64,000 nt of DNA, from assembly GCA_963070105.1 (NCBI GenBank), contig OY718803.1:893501-957500 (forward strand), given 5' to 3'. Source of the DNA: Litomosoides sigmodontis (lineage: Eukaryota; Nematoda; Chromadorea; Rhabditida; Onchocercidae). Shown piece by piece: positions 12,901-28,070 of this stretch (its first letter is position 1; each line of letters begins with the position of its first letter). Both the position numbers and the translations under genes were made by a program. The notes beneath the pieces were generated by a model that ran no database searches, was not told the origin of the DNA, and saw only the letters and a program-made list of their open reading frames with translations.

Positions 12901-15900
12901 AGGAACAAATAGCAACAGCAACGGCAAGCAATTTCACTCGACTGTTAAATTAGAGAAGCAATCAAATACATTCCGTGTAATTCCGCTTCGCATGAAAATT
13001 TTACGGATATTTGAACTTTTTCCTATTAGATTCCCATCCTGGGAAGTTTTTCACCTTCTTGTTTTTCTCGGATATTTGAATTAATTGCATTTGTGAAATA
13101 GCATATTGCTAAATTCCACTAAGCTACATATATGCTTAATGAGAGAAAAGAAAACAAAATATGAATTTCGAATTTCCTTCGTTACTAAACACAAAGCAAT
13201 TTTTTTTTTATTGAATTGCAATGAACAGGTAATTAGTTAGCAATCGTTCGATCGCTCAATTAAAGCGTAAGCAAGGGAGGCAAAGCGAAGGTGGAGGAGG
13301 AAGTAATTTGGAAGAAGTGAAATGAATTGAAAATTTGTTGAAATGAAGAAAATAATAATTTATGAAAAAAAATGAGCAAATTAGTGAACGAAAGAGAAAA
13401 GCAATCATCCTACCCGATACATTGATAAATCGATGCGTAACGAATTATGCAACTGATCTAACAGCTTCACGAAACGATCTCTGCCAAAATTGGAAGCGTT
13501 GAAACGATCGGATGCGGAAACCGCTGACGTTGCGGTGGTATGAGCGTAGTATGCGTTAATGTTAGCTAGCAGTGTTGAGAGAACAGCCGGCACACCGGAA
13601 CACATGTATCGTGTACAGAGACATGCAAAATGTGTCATTGCCTGTAAAAAAAAAAAAAAAAAACGAAATTTTTTTAAAAAAAAATTAAATGTAAATTACT
13701 GATGGTAATTAGATGTAAGGAATACAAGTAGTTGAAAATCAAAAAATAACATTTTTTTTTGAGGAAAAAAATTTCCAGAGAATTGCTGATGATTCAGTAC
13801 CAATTAATTAGATGATAGTGATAATTATCAGATATCTTATGATGATGATAATGATTTAGTAAAAATCACAGCAATATTGCATGCGAAAATAATGATTACG
13901 ATAATGAGGGTATGAGTATTGAAGATTACGGTATAGTGAATGTGTAATTATGAATGATTATGAGAGGCTGGATGATGATAATCATTGTGGGATATGTTAC
14001 GACGGTAGTAGTGATTAGTAAAATATCATATGATCGAGACTACGCAATCTCCTATGATGATAACGGCTGTGTGATATGATCATAAACAGTTACCGGAGAG
14101 ACATCTCTTTCTTTCATTGGTCAACGGCGGCTATTGAAAAGAAAGAAAAACAGCTGTTGCCTGACCTCATTAAATTACCACAATTAAAATGGCCTTTGCT
14201 TATAGGCGCTGCTTAATTCATCCTCCTTCATTCAGTGCAGTTTTTTTTTCTGCTGATATCAACCAAAAAAGGAATTTATGAAATGTAAGCTTTATTTTTT
14301 TTTTTACGGAAATATATTTTAAGCAATCATACGTTGCTGAAAATGGATAAAAAAATTTAGATAGAAAAAATTGAAATTTACAGATAAAATTCACTCTCAA
14401 TAAACTAAATTTGAATTTTAACAATATATGAAACAAAAAATCATTAACGAAATGATATTTTTTTAATAGAGAAGGCAGAGAAAAGAGTTTATAGATAAAA
14501 AAATTTAGATAGAAAAAATTGAAATTTACAGATAAAATTCACTCTCAATAAACTAAATTTGAATTTTAACAATATATGAAACAAAAAATCATTAACGAAA
14601 TGATATTTTTTTAATGGAGAAGGGAGAGAAAAGAGTTTACTTGATAAATACTTTCGATACCGTAGCGCATTGCGAATTCATTGCAAATCTCTTGACCAGT
14701 ATCATCAAAATACACATTCCACGAGTCATCTTTCGCTTCCGGCAATCGTACTTCGTCTTGCTCCGTGCAGTGATGCTAGAAATTAATGAAAACTTTTCAC
14801 TAATTCATTTTCATCTTCAGCTTAAAGGAGAAGCGAAGAATTGAGAAGGAAATATTACTTACTTGGAATAAGTGCTCATGCAAACACGTGTACTGAATAT
14901 GATACGGCGCAAGCTTTTCTTCACCTTTAATTTCAACATTAATATGTAGACGTATGGCACCACTAACCGCTGACTTATCCGTTCGCTTCTCTATAATAAT
15001 ATAAAAAAAATGTAGAAAATATCACTTCAATTTTATTAAAATTTATGTACAACTTTTTAAGACAATAAGTGGAAAGTCATTTTTTTTCATTTGCATTGCG
15101 TTTAATTTAAAATTCAGTAAAACTCCTCTCTCTCTCTCTCTCAACAATTTTATTCGTGAGAGGGAGGAGATGAGAAAGGCTTGAGAAGAACTATTTCGAC
15201 AATTTAATTCAATTCAGTTACTGGAAAAACAGGATGCTGAAAGGAGAAGGAAGAAGGGTGTGAGAAGGAATGCGTAATTTAACAGTAGGCAAAAATGACT
15301 TCATCGAAAGAATAATACAAAGAACGTGTAGTCGTGAATGTCACGTTTGTAATGACGCCAGAAATACATCATCTTACAGGATATGCAGATGCCATGCACC
15401 AAAAAAATATTTAAGTTTTCCAATTCCGATAGCGGAACGTATAGAGGAACATTCTTACTACAATTTCGGTATGAGAGAAAAAATGTTGCTTCTGGTATGA
15501 AAACATAAGTAAAATATGAACAATTTAAAAAGGCAAATTATTTTCAAAAAAAAGCAAATTATAGTTATTGATTTCAATTCGGAAAAAAGACTTTTGCATA
15601 TGGCCCAACCTGGATAGAAGCTCATCACTTAACTTCAAAAGAAAGAAAGTTTAAGAAATGATTCAATCAAAAATGATCCGATTAAAACCGGCAATTTAGC
15701 AGGATTTTTAGGATTCGTTAGGTGCAATTTCAATGCTTTCATTTCGTTTTCAACGATTAACACTCGTTTAGGGTTAAGCCTATCCGCAAGTGCTACAGGA
15801 TGAACACAACTAATGGCATCAATCACCAATTAGGCTGCTATCGATCCTCTCCTCCTATCCTGCTTTAAATTTAATTTCGATTAGTTTGAAAATGAAAAAG

Positions 15901-18900
15901 CGACTAACCTAAGTTGTACCAAACATCCATTTCACCGCTGAGTGTTCGTACTTCAATGATCGCTTGACCGAGGAAATCATCCGACTCTCTCGTCAACTTT
16001 TGCCTTAATTTACTCTTCAAATCATTATCCTCATCCCAAACACGAATTTTAATTCGATCCGTTGAATTATGGCATTCGCTGCAAAACATTTGCTAAATTA
16101 TTCATTTGAATTATTGAATTTTCACTTTCACACAGAGATTGTCACATTTTGTTCACAGCAAATTTCATTCTTCCCTCAAAGAATCTCCTAGCAAACCTAA
16201 AAGTTTCAAGCAGAAATAGGAGAGAAATTCCAATTCCTCGAATTTTCTCAGCCACTTCCCACAATGTCTTTGCTCACACGATCTCTCTATGATGCCACTC
16301 CCAAAAGGATTTTCTTCTTTTTGCTTTTTTAAACGCAAATTTAACTTTTGAAAAAATTGAAATAAATAAAATTGGTGAATTTAAATGCAATATAAGAAGA
16401 TTAGCACACCATAAAGAGATCCTCTAAGTAATGCTGATGTCATCAAATAATCACATTCATTCACCGACACTTTTACAGTTACCTTGGCAAACCCAATGAA
16501 ATGATGAAATTGAATTTTGTGAATTATTAAATTGCAACTATTGCCTAAATTATCATTTAGAAAAAAACGCTAAAAACTTACAAGAAAAATTTTTCATTCC
16601 ATATTGGATTTAATTCCTGATGTATTGTACGTGTACGTTTTTTTACCTTACCCACCTGAGCGGTAACGTACGGATCACTCTTACCCGTTTTATCTTTGGC
16701 GATTAATCCCTGAGCACATATCACTGTAAATAAATTTGCTTTCTCTTAAAATAAATTATTGAAATATATGCAAATGACTAACTTAGACTGAGAATTTGAT
16801 AATTCGCACCTCCAATTTCGATTTTTAATTTTTGCTTAAATAACAAGTAGATGCATTGTTTGAATTATCTTTTCATCCTGAATCTGAATCTATGATGCGA
16901 TCAACGAATTATTGATTAGCTCAATAAGAATTTTGTAATAATCAAACTTTTCAAATACAACAACTCACAGCGAGTATATATCTAAAAATGTTGAAAACAA
17001 TTTGAACGATTTTAAATTGCATTGAGAAAGTTCAACTTTAAATGATCAAAGAGTACCGGTAAGAGCAATTTTAGCACTCCATTTAGAGCTTCCTTCCAGA
17101 ATACTCGCCTTCGCCTGCTTCAGCGATTCGTGCTGCGTGTGCGAATCAACGTTGAAGATGATTCTAAACACAAAAAAAATAGAAGTAATAACGATTTCTA
17201 AAGCCTCTTAAAACTAATTAAATCATTGAATAATTGGTTGAAACTTTAATCGTAAATCAAGAATTCACTGATAGAAAGTATTTGAGTAGAATTTCTACCG
17301 TAACTGCACATCCACTCAAAATATACCTAACAGTTTCGAAGATTTCAGGCTTATTTCTCTCTTGCATTTTCATCCGTTCACGAATTACTGCCATCAAATT
17401 TTGTATCCGATTCTCCTCACCATGTTTTGAGCTCTTTTCTGCTGCTCCTAAAATTGCATTAAAATTAAATTCTAATTGTATTAAAATTAAATTTAAAATG
17501 AGCAAATTTACTTCATTTATCCTTCAACTTTCTCTCCTACGACACACTAAGTCATTTCAGGATCAATTCATATAATTTTCTAAATTTATTGAAAATTCAA
17601 AAAAAAAACGAATACTTTGTAAACAATCGGCACTTAATAGATCGCGACATTTGTCGTGCACTTTAATGCCACATTCAGCGCATTTCAAACCTAAAATTAA
17701 TTTCAGTTCTTCTCTCTCGCATGTTCTCTTTGCTAGAATAAAAGAATTATCACTAGAAGCAGGTTAACACTTATGGGAGTAATATGAATATTTCAATGAT
17801 ATTGAGATGAAATGAATCATCAACATCATTGCAACATTAAAATGAGAGAGAGAGAGAGAGGGAGAGAGGTAAAGAGAAGTTAGGAATGCTTAATTGCTTA
17901 ATTAATTGAGACAGCAACAAACATGACGTTTCATGCATGAAATGAATTTCTCGTTATCAGTGCAACAACTAACCTTGTCGAGCTAAACCCCACAGCAATC
18001 CCTCACATTCATGACACCATGTTGGTGTTTGAAAATTTGTCAATTGAAAATTGTGAGGTGTCGTACAGCTGATCGGATAAATCAACGCTTGCAACGTTTT
18101 CTTGTAAACGTGCATTTTCTGAAAAAAAAAATTCACAACTGTAAAATGATTGCGATGATGGTAAGTGCGATCATTAGGCAATACTAGCAGTAATTAACAA
18201 CAACAGTAATTGATAATAGTAGCAAACCGGTAAAGAATAAAGTCTAATTATGGCTCATATTACTCATTATGGTAATTAAATTGTACTTATACATACCGTG
18301 TATTACGGTAATTAAATTGTGCTCAAACATACCGTGTATTATGGTAATTAAATTGTGCTTAAACATACCGTGATAATTATGTATTAATTGCGTTAAGCTT
18401 CTTATTTACATCACGTTAATGAAATAGCATTTAAGTTCAAATATGATTTGTGAAAATGATTACCAACCAATTCTTCATCACCAAACGTTGTCTTAGCGGC
18501 ATTTGCTAGACCAGCCTGAGCCCGTTTTGTTGCCATCGTCTGGAACAGGGAGTTTTAGATTTTTCAAAAAATTTTTTTTGCACTGATAGCACTCCAAGCT
18601 TTCACCACCAATCACTCAGCTAGTTGTTAGTGCGCATTCGTTAGTTGCAAGACTCATCACATCAACTGCTCCTTACAACACAACTACCATTTTAGGCATT
18701 TCAAAAGTCAAACAAAACAGGTTAGCCTTAATTTTCCGGACAGCTTCGCTTCATTCTCTCTCTCTCTCTCTGGCGCTTTATTTTAGGGTTTTATTCTAAA
18801 TTCGAGTGTGCTTTTCTGCAATTTATCGAAATGACATGCAGAAAATGATTAAAATTAAAAATTATTTTTTGTGGTAAATAAGGATGATTGTGATGATAAA

Positions 18901-21900
18901 TAACTTTGAAATTACTTTCACTGAAACAACATTTTCCCATTCTTGCTTTTTTTTTCGAATTGACAAGAAGAATTTTTATGGGATACTCGTTGATGATTTT
19001 GTGCAAGTAAGAAAAGTGACTGATCAAAAGAATAATAATTTTGATGCAAAAAAATAATAGTGTTAGTTTCTCGTGCGGGAATGATACGTTGAAACAAATT
19101 GGATCAAAGAAATTTTTAAATTTTTGAAAATATGAAAATTTTCAGGACAGGATTCTTGTTGCAAAAAGAAGAAGATGAAAGAGCACTTTTCAATATTGTT
19201 CCTAAAAATACTCTGTTCTAAACTTTGCTTTATCAATCAACAATCATACGAATAATGCTAATGCTAGTTTGGAAAATATTTTGCATATGGTAATTTTTTT
19301 GAGAGTTTTTTTTTCTCACTCACATTCTAATAGTTTTTCAAGATGAATTTAAAATCTACTTTCACAGATGATCTATTCTTGAACGTTGAACAATGGCAAT
19401 GCATGCAACATGCAAAAAAATTTCATTAAACAATTGCACTACCAATTTAAATGTAAAAAAAAAAAAATTAAATTTTAGAGGACGTGAATGAAAAGCCATG
19501 AAAAATACCACACATCTGATCCAAATTTGCTCATAATAGGTCATACTATAAGTGATCATGAAAGAAGAAAATATATCAGCGGCGCATTTGACAGGGAAAT
19601 TTAACTTTAATTTGAAATTCTTATGGTTATCCTCTGCTCTGTTTATGCTTGTTTTTAGCATGGCCAGTTCGATTGCTTTTCCATCTCAAGTTTTACAACA
19701 TCATTTCTCAGGTTGGAGCTACGAACATTGGCTTTTATTCATTCATTATGACAACGCCCAACCAAACACTTAGCAGATGACAAGTACAGTTACACCACTA
19801 ATTTCACAGTGATACACCATATACGATAAACGTAGCACATCATAGTGGCATAACCGCGATGAAGGAAGTCAAACCATGCTTAACAGTACAAATGTTTTGT
19901 AAGTGTGTTGCTTACCTTCAAAACCTGCAAAACGAAGAAGTCGTTAATGCTAGTTACTTTGCATTTTATCATTTAAAAAATTATTTAATACAACTAAAAT
20001 CGAATTTCATCGTTTAAAAAAGTCCAACGTATGAATTTTTTAAATTTATTTGAATTTCAAAAATTTATGAAAGAAGAAATCTTTCAGTTTTTGAAATTAG
20101 CCATTCGTTTCTCAAAGAAAAAAAAACTGCCAATCTACGGTGGAATTAAGTTACGATGAAATGAATTATGATAACTGTCAAGCTGTTTAACTAATGCAAG
20201 TCTATTGTTGCTATCACTTGATATCATAAAGTAATACAAGAAATTAATTTGCAAAAATCATTGCAACCATTTTTATCACTTAAATTAATTTACAAAAATT
20301 CATGAAAAATTTAAGCAAAAAAAAAGGAACATACCAGTTCACTGACAAGAGGTATGGTTTTTTTGGTGCGTGATATGTTCATATTAGGCATAGCATCGAT
20401 ATTGCGATAAAAGGCACTTGATGAATTTTCCTCATTGCTTGTTTGCAGTAATGTTGGCTAAAATATTCAATTTTATTTAAAATTAATTTATAAAAATTTC
20501 AATAAAACACTGTATATTTTCATTTCAGTACTATAGAAGTTTTCGTTTCTCTTTAATTTGTGCATCATACTCAAATTATTAAAATTCCAACACTAATTAT
20601 TTAATTCTATCATCTATGATAGTTGACTAAGTAAGCAAGTTTCATCAAGTCGTGCCTTATGAACAATTAGTGCGAAATTAGTGAAATTATAAATGCCTCT
20701 TTGCTAATCGCTTAAAACAATTTCACTCATCTAGAGCACTCATGATCTGAAGTAATAATCATTACAAGCAGTTATGTCATTTGCTAATTTTTCTTTCACT
20801 AATTAGCCTCTAGCATTCTACGTCATTTAAAATTTTTACGTCTTTTTCAAATTTTTCAAATTACCAATTTTTTTCTTAACATAAATTGATATTTAGATTA
20901 TGAGAGAAATAGTCTGTTATTTCTCAATTTTATCTATTTAGTTTCACTGCTTTTCCCTTTTTTTTTTGCAAATTATAATTTCATAGAATACCTGAACCTA
21001 AAATTTATCCCACCAGCAGAATATGCGCATTTCAGTTACTCAGAATTTACCGCTACGTTTACGTGATGTTAAGTGAAATTACTACACTGCCAATTTGAAA
21101 CATGCAAAATGTGAACGTTTACGAATTTTTCGTTCAACTATTTGAAAGATATGCTTTCAAAATAATTTTAATGTATTGATTATCAATTTTACTCCTTCTA
21201 TATCAATTGAAAATTTCGAAAGTTTCAGATGAAAATGCAAAAGTTTTGATAATTTTTTGCCCCTTTCAAATTTGTTTAACTGTTAATTCATCTTCTTAAC
21301 CAAATGAAATATCTATGAGGGGCAATATGTGGGACGTATGAGCTAATCCAATAAAAAAATTCCCACAAACTAATTTAATATAAAAATGTTTTAATTTTAC
21401 TAATGGGAGCGATGATGATAGGAAGTAAGGAGAGGAAGGAATTAATTAAGGTTTAAATCATTTCTAACATTCCACTTTTCTTCCTCATTTTCCTCTTTAC
21501 CATTTTAAATTGTGAAAAAAAAGACGAGCAAATTAATAAATTAACAAGGAAAACAACAATCAATGCATTTTAGTAAACTTTTTGCCAAGTTATTTATTAA
21601 ATAAAGAAAACATTTGAATAATTTAATAAAATTCAATTACTGGAAGTTTTTCTTTTTCGAATTTGTCGAAAAAAAGAGTTGACGACAAATATTTCCATAC
21701 GTATTCATTATTAAATTGAAAATAAGAAAAAAAACGCAGGTAATAAATGCACTTGCTGTTCAAGTACTATCACAGTTAATTTTTTAATTTAAATTTTTGT
21801 ATTATAAGCTGCATGCCCACTACTGCTAGTAATTTGAAATTATAAACTGACTAACCTTATGAGGTTGCTTCATTGCATCATATGGATTTAATTTAGTAAT

Positions 21901-24900
21901 TAATATTAAATTTGATTTTAGTAATTTTACAGTATTATCGTTGGTTCCACTAGCAGTAACCGATCGATTCGTTTGTTGCACGTACGAGCCAAAGTACTCG
22001 TTGTTAATTGAAATAAATGAGGAAGAATGATGTAACAACAATGGTGGCATTGTTGCAAGCTGTGAATCGAAGTGATTTTTTTGACGTGACCTTTGCGTAC
22101 GCCTATTTCATCGTGTAGGACGGAATGCTTTTGCTTATCATTATCACGTACAACGATGTACAGATCATCATTTTTCACCTACCAAATAATCATCTCCAAG
22201 CCATAGAGGAAAAAAGCGATATAAAGTAATTTAAAGTTTAATGCCAATTAAAAAAAAAAGGATTTCCAAAATTGCATAAAGTGAGAAAGTTACACAGAAA
22301 TGCCAGATATGGAAAGTTGCAAAATGAAAATGAGTAGGAGAAGGAGAGAGGGAGAGAGAGAGAGAGAATGGAAGAAGAAAATGGGAATAATAATGTAAAA
22401 TAAACTTATCAATTGATTAATTTGATATTAAAATACAAATGCGTAAGATTGAAATTGAATTTGCCTGCTTAATTTATTATTAATTCTCTTTCGCAACGCC
22501 GCCATCATTATTAATTCATTTCTCAATCTTTCATTCTCATTTGCCTTATCATCAACTCAGTTACTCAATGTTTTTTTTTTTCTAAGTAATAAAACAATAA
22601 TTTCGCAGAGAGAAAGGGAGAGGAACAGGTAGATGATAGAGAGAGAGAGAGAGAGAGAGGAAAATACACGAATTGGAAAACAACTAATTAAAAAATTGAC
22701 AATTTTCAATTGTTTGATTTGAAAAAACGTACTGTTAAATCATTTCACACGCGAATATGCTTCCTGTGGTAAAACGACAATAAGAAAATACTTAATTTTT
22801 CCATCTAAATTTTGACAATATTTTTAGAGATGCTAAAATAACATGTTGGAATAAAAAAACGTTGCAAAAAAAATGCTAAAATTTTAAACATAAATTTTCA
22901 TCATTCACAACTTTCAAACATTCTATCCGTCGCTTTCTTTCGTACTACAAAGAAAAGAAAAGCGCTTTAAATTTAAATATTTGCAAAAATTAAAATGTTT
23001 TCCAAAAATATCCTAAAATTAATGAAAAAAAGACGAAAAAATGGTCAATTTCATTTCAGAAGTTATTTTTTCAAACGCTAAAATGCGAAATTGAGGAAAT
23101 TTTGAAAGTGAAGAAAGAAAGGAACGACCACTTTTCCCTCTATGTGGAACTTGCATTTCTACTTTTTTTCTTTTAAAAAAAAATTTCCTTCTTTCTTTCA
23201 CGTCCTAAAACTTTGACAAATCAATAGCGGTTGAAGCATCAAATGAATGATCCATACAAATTTAGAAGCTAAGCTTTACACTTAGTCTTAATAAAGTAGT
23301 CTCAAAAAAATTTGCTCAGACTTCTTCAAGAAAGAAGGAATGATGAAAAAAAGCAAAAAAAATATTGAGCTGAAATTTTGCAAAAAATTTCTTCATCGAT
23401 CATTTCAGACATGAGAATTAATTTTAGTTTTTTTTCTGCCATTTTTTTTTTTGTAATTTTGCATTATTGCAATGATTTAAGTTTTCCAAATTGATTTTTG
23501 TAGGCACAACTGTTCGTTACCGCCCACATTTTTCGATAGAAAATAAATAAAAAATTTAGGTAAAAAGAAGTTCCATGTACTTAAGCAAATATAGACGTCA
23601 AGAAAATTTGACTATAAAGACACTTAGTAGTCTTTTGCTGTTTGAATGCAACAGTGTCATTTTCATTCTTCAATTTTTTTTAACTTTTTTGATGAATTTA
23701 TTTCAATTGCAAGAAAAGAGAGGTAATAATTAGCTGCAGTATAACTCATACAATGATAGATATAAACTATTGATTAATCGATTTATGACAAATTGGCAAA
23801 ATGAAAGAAGGCGGCAATAATTTAGCAGTTTTCCTCAAAAACGAAAATTTATTTTTAAATATGCAAGGTAATTTCTTGATTACATCTCAAATTGATCTTA
23901 ATCATTCTAGGTACAGTAAATTGACAGGAAAACTTGAATATTAGAAATTAAAAATGAGAATATGATTGAAGTGCTTGCTGCGAGTTATTACATTTGAAAA
24001 GTGCACATCCCAAATATCTCCTTAGACAAAAATTTAAAATTAAAACACTTTTTCTAAAAAAAAACAATTTATGTAATAGCTGAAATTTGATGGTTCACAA
24101 AATCCAATTTCACGTTTTCATTGATTTTACCAATGCAAATTACAGTTCAGTTAATCAAAGCTGAGCATTGTATACTGTCGGTGAATGAAGGGATGTTTGG
24201 CTAACCAATTCTCATATTTCATTAAAATTACCAATTTCATTGATTTCAATTTATTTGAAAGCTGGATTTGAGTAAGAGTAAAAAGAAGAAAATCCTTAAA
24301 TGTTCTCAGTTTCTCAACACGAGAAGGTTGTATATGAAGGAAGACATTCGTAAAACTTCAAGTGACCGAGAAGCTATTAAGAAAATTGGAAAGATTAGAA
24401 TTTGAAAAGAAAATTTAGAAGAATATTTGAGTGTTAAATTAAAAGTTGGATGGCTTTAGACCCAACAACAAAAGCCAAGACTGTTTTCGGATAAGTAATG
24501 TAAAGAGGCATTTTTAGGAAAGCGACGTGATTTATTATCATTTTTTTTTTTTGCTAAAAATTGCGAAAGTAAAGAGCAACGACACATTTTAATTATCTCA
24601 AAAAATATTAATTTATAGTTCCCTTTTCCCCACGCCATCTTCCTTTCAGACTACTATCACTTTACTTCAGGGAATTCTGTCCTAATTCTGCTACACCTTC
24701 AGCATCTGACCATTTATACTTTACTTCAGCCTTCTGGCTTGTCCTGAACTGTTTCAAAAGCTTCGTTTCTTCTCTTAAAATATGCAAAAAGGAAATTTTT
24801 TACATCACTTTGTCAATGTGAAACTGAAAAGTCCAACACTAATTTCGATTAAAATATTTCAATTCTCAGATAATTTGAAAAAATTTTGAAATAAAAAGGA

Positions 24901-27900
24901 AATAATTGCCAACAATTATCCTACCGCACGGAAACGATTCAAAAAATTCATGCTTATATTCATTTTACAGCTGAAATCACTAAAATGAGATAATTTCAAT
25001 TAAATTATTTGTTATAATTTTGCAACTACGATAGCAATTTTAAAAAGCAATTCCTAAGCTTTGTAATAATGAACAAAAAATATATATCTAATTAATCCTG
25101 AAATTAAGGCAAATGTTCATGTTACGCTAGCCTAATATGTACTTTAATGCTGCAATAATTTGAGTAAAATCTATTCCATTTGAGGAACTAAATGTGTCGT
25201 CTGTTTTCTTTTTCTCATTTACAAAAATTTACAAAATTAGCGGTAGGATGAAAGTGGAGGAAGGTCGTTGTAAATTCACGTGCGGCATCTCCATGTAGCC
25301 ATAATCAACAAATTTCATGAATTGAAAGCCAAATTCAAACAACTTCAAAAGGAATCAATGAGAGGGACACGTTGTCGTATTTTTTTACGCACGCAAATGC
25401 ACTCATCGTCATTTCCTTCATTCAGTAAAAAAAAAGTCCTATTTGCGGAAATTCGAATGGATTTTTTTTGTTTGAATTTGTAGAAATTCGAATGGATTTT
25501 TTTGTTTGAATTTGCAGAAATTCGAATGGATTTTTTTTTGTTTGAATTTGCAGAAATTCGAATGGATTTTTTTTTTTTGAAATAGTAGTACCTAATTACG
25601 AATGAGTAATTTGAGCGATCAATTAAGAGATAATTTTACTAATAGCACGAGTAATATGATAAAATAAATTCTTCTTTTCTCTTACACCTATCTCATCCCT
25701 TTATTTCCAATGCGAAAATTAAAATTAGTTGCCTGGTCTTTTTCCATCCTATTGGAAAACATCTGTCACAATTTGTCACAATTTATTATTCAAATTATTA
25801 GTCAAATTTTGAATTATTATATTCTTTTAAAGTTTTTCGCTTCCTTTCTTCTTGCGTTTGCTAACTAACAGTCTCTCACTTAGTGTTGTGCTTCATTTTA
25901 GGCTTCAAAGTGACAAGGCGCTAAATTTCCCGGCAACAACTTTGAGTCAAACAGTAACAAATTCCCTTTTTTTTTTCTTTCAAATTTTCAATTTCCTTTC
26001 ATTCTCCGAGCGCTGAGGAATGAATTAAACTAATTCTTTTAATTTCTTGCTAATTTCCTTTTTTTTTGCTTCATTTTCCACTTTTTAAATTTCCTTTTGT
26101 TTATTTTTCATATTTTGTTTCACAAAATAACTCATTTTTTACTAACTAAATGCGCACATTCTCTACGTGGCGAACCTAAATTGCAAAGTTAAAATGCTGC
26201 TAATTTAATTCGTTGCTACCTTCTCCATCTCTTAGTTATTTTCAACAATTCTCAGTTTCTCGGCGCACCAATTAGTTTTAGCAAAAGAAGAAAGAAAAAG
26301 AAAACCTCCGAAATGATTCAAATTGAAGAATTTGTCTGAAAAAAAAAAGACGGAAGCGAAAAAGGTATGTAACCTTTATCCCAATTGTCCCACACACATT
26401 CTCATAGGCTTGATGCCATAAATTTTTGTAATTTCTTCTCGTTCCTATCACCTGCGTTGTTTTTGTTGTTGCCGCATCGATCATTTCAGTATTATTTCTA
26501 AAAATCACCTGTTTCATTCACGCATTCGCTCATTAAAAGTTTAACAAATTTAGTAGTAATTTTTTTTATCAAAAATTTAATACACAAATGTAATTTTTCC
26601 TTCATTTTATTTTAGTTATTGAAAAAAAAATTACCATATTGAATTGTAGAAGGGGAAAAAAAAATTAAGAAAATAACAATTTCATGACAATTGAAGTGTT
26701 TGGATATTACCACTGCTACAACCATCAAGAATGCTCATTTTTCGTGTGCATTTGTAAAATTTAAAAAACTTTTCACTGTCTTCTTCTCTTTTAACAAAAA
26801 AAATTTCCCACACACAAATGACAACAATTATTTTCCTTCACTGAAATTAATTCCATTTCAAATTATTCCTTTCCCGTTCGTTTCTTTCATTGCTTATAAG
26901 TGAATTAGTTGAAATTCAATATATACACATATGTGTGTGTGTGTGTGTGTCCGTCCGTTCGTCCGTCCGTCTGTCTGTCTGTGCGTTCTAATTTTTGTGA
27001 AATAATTTAATATTTCACTTCTACTTTGTATATAAAGTTATGCAGAGGATTGCTTTTTCCTCTCTACCATTTGCTAACATTAGTAAAAGCGTTATTTCAT
27101 TAGCACCTCTAACATCGTTTTAAATTCACGCATACAAAGAGCGTAAATTTAAGTTTTAATCAAATAACTGTATGAAATTAAAGTAATATGAGATTACCCG
27201 CTATCCTCTTCTACAGTAAATTGTACTCGCAATGCTTTCGATTGTGTCCTACCACTATCTTTACGTTCAAACGAATATTCTGATTCATCGAAATCACTTT
27301 CCACTTCTCGTTCGTGATGGAAATCTCTTAAAAAAAAAAAAAAGAAATGTCCATCTATTTAGGATACACGGTCAAAAAATTCGAAATAACTAAGTGACGG
27401 TCATATTATATGACTCATTCTACTTATATGTAACCTATTTAAAAATAAATTAATTAAAAGGTGAAAAAGAATGAAATACTTCATGGCTGGTGAATACTGT
27501 TTGCTACGATCGTATTTTGCATTATTAAAAGGAGTGATGGAACCGTTCGGCAACTGTCCACTAGGAATTGATAAGTGACCATCTGACTCTCTCACGTCGT
27601 AATAATCCGCTTCTCTATGACGATGATGATGCAATGATTCATGATCCGATTCCGATGGTGGCACGTCATACTGACCTATTGTTGTAGGTGATTTACTCCT
27701 GTAAATTACAGACACATTCAATTATTTAGCAAATAAAGGAAAAAAGAGAAGGCGCCAGTTTTCAAACTAAAGAAAAAAAATTTTTAAATATCATTTATGT
27801 AGAGCGATGGTAATTTTCTAGAATATATCAAATAATTATATGAATGACAATCGTCCCAATTCCTTTTTCTTCAAAAACAAAAATTAAACTTAATTGCTAT

Positions 27901-28038
27901 TTTAGCTTTTAATAATTTAATTTTTTAATTTAATTTTAGCTAACAGAAAGAGTTGTTCACTCACTGCACAACTGTCGGATAATCATGCCACATCCCATCA
28001 TCATCAATGCCGCCATCACCACCACCACCACCACCACC

Positions 28039-28070
<32 letters not shown>

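Noticed and set aside
15270..15829. Two open frames inside an unc-13 intron (one per strand)
   Set aside because: There are no acceptor/donor pairs in phase and no recognised domain; they are possibly remnants of inserted sequence but unproved.
19552..19773. 73-codon hydrophobic plus-strand frame
   Set aside because: It lies in an unc-13 intron; the composition is what random AT-rich DNA gives, and there is no start or splice context.
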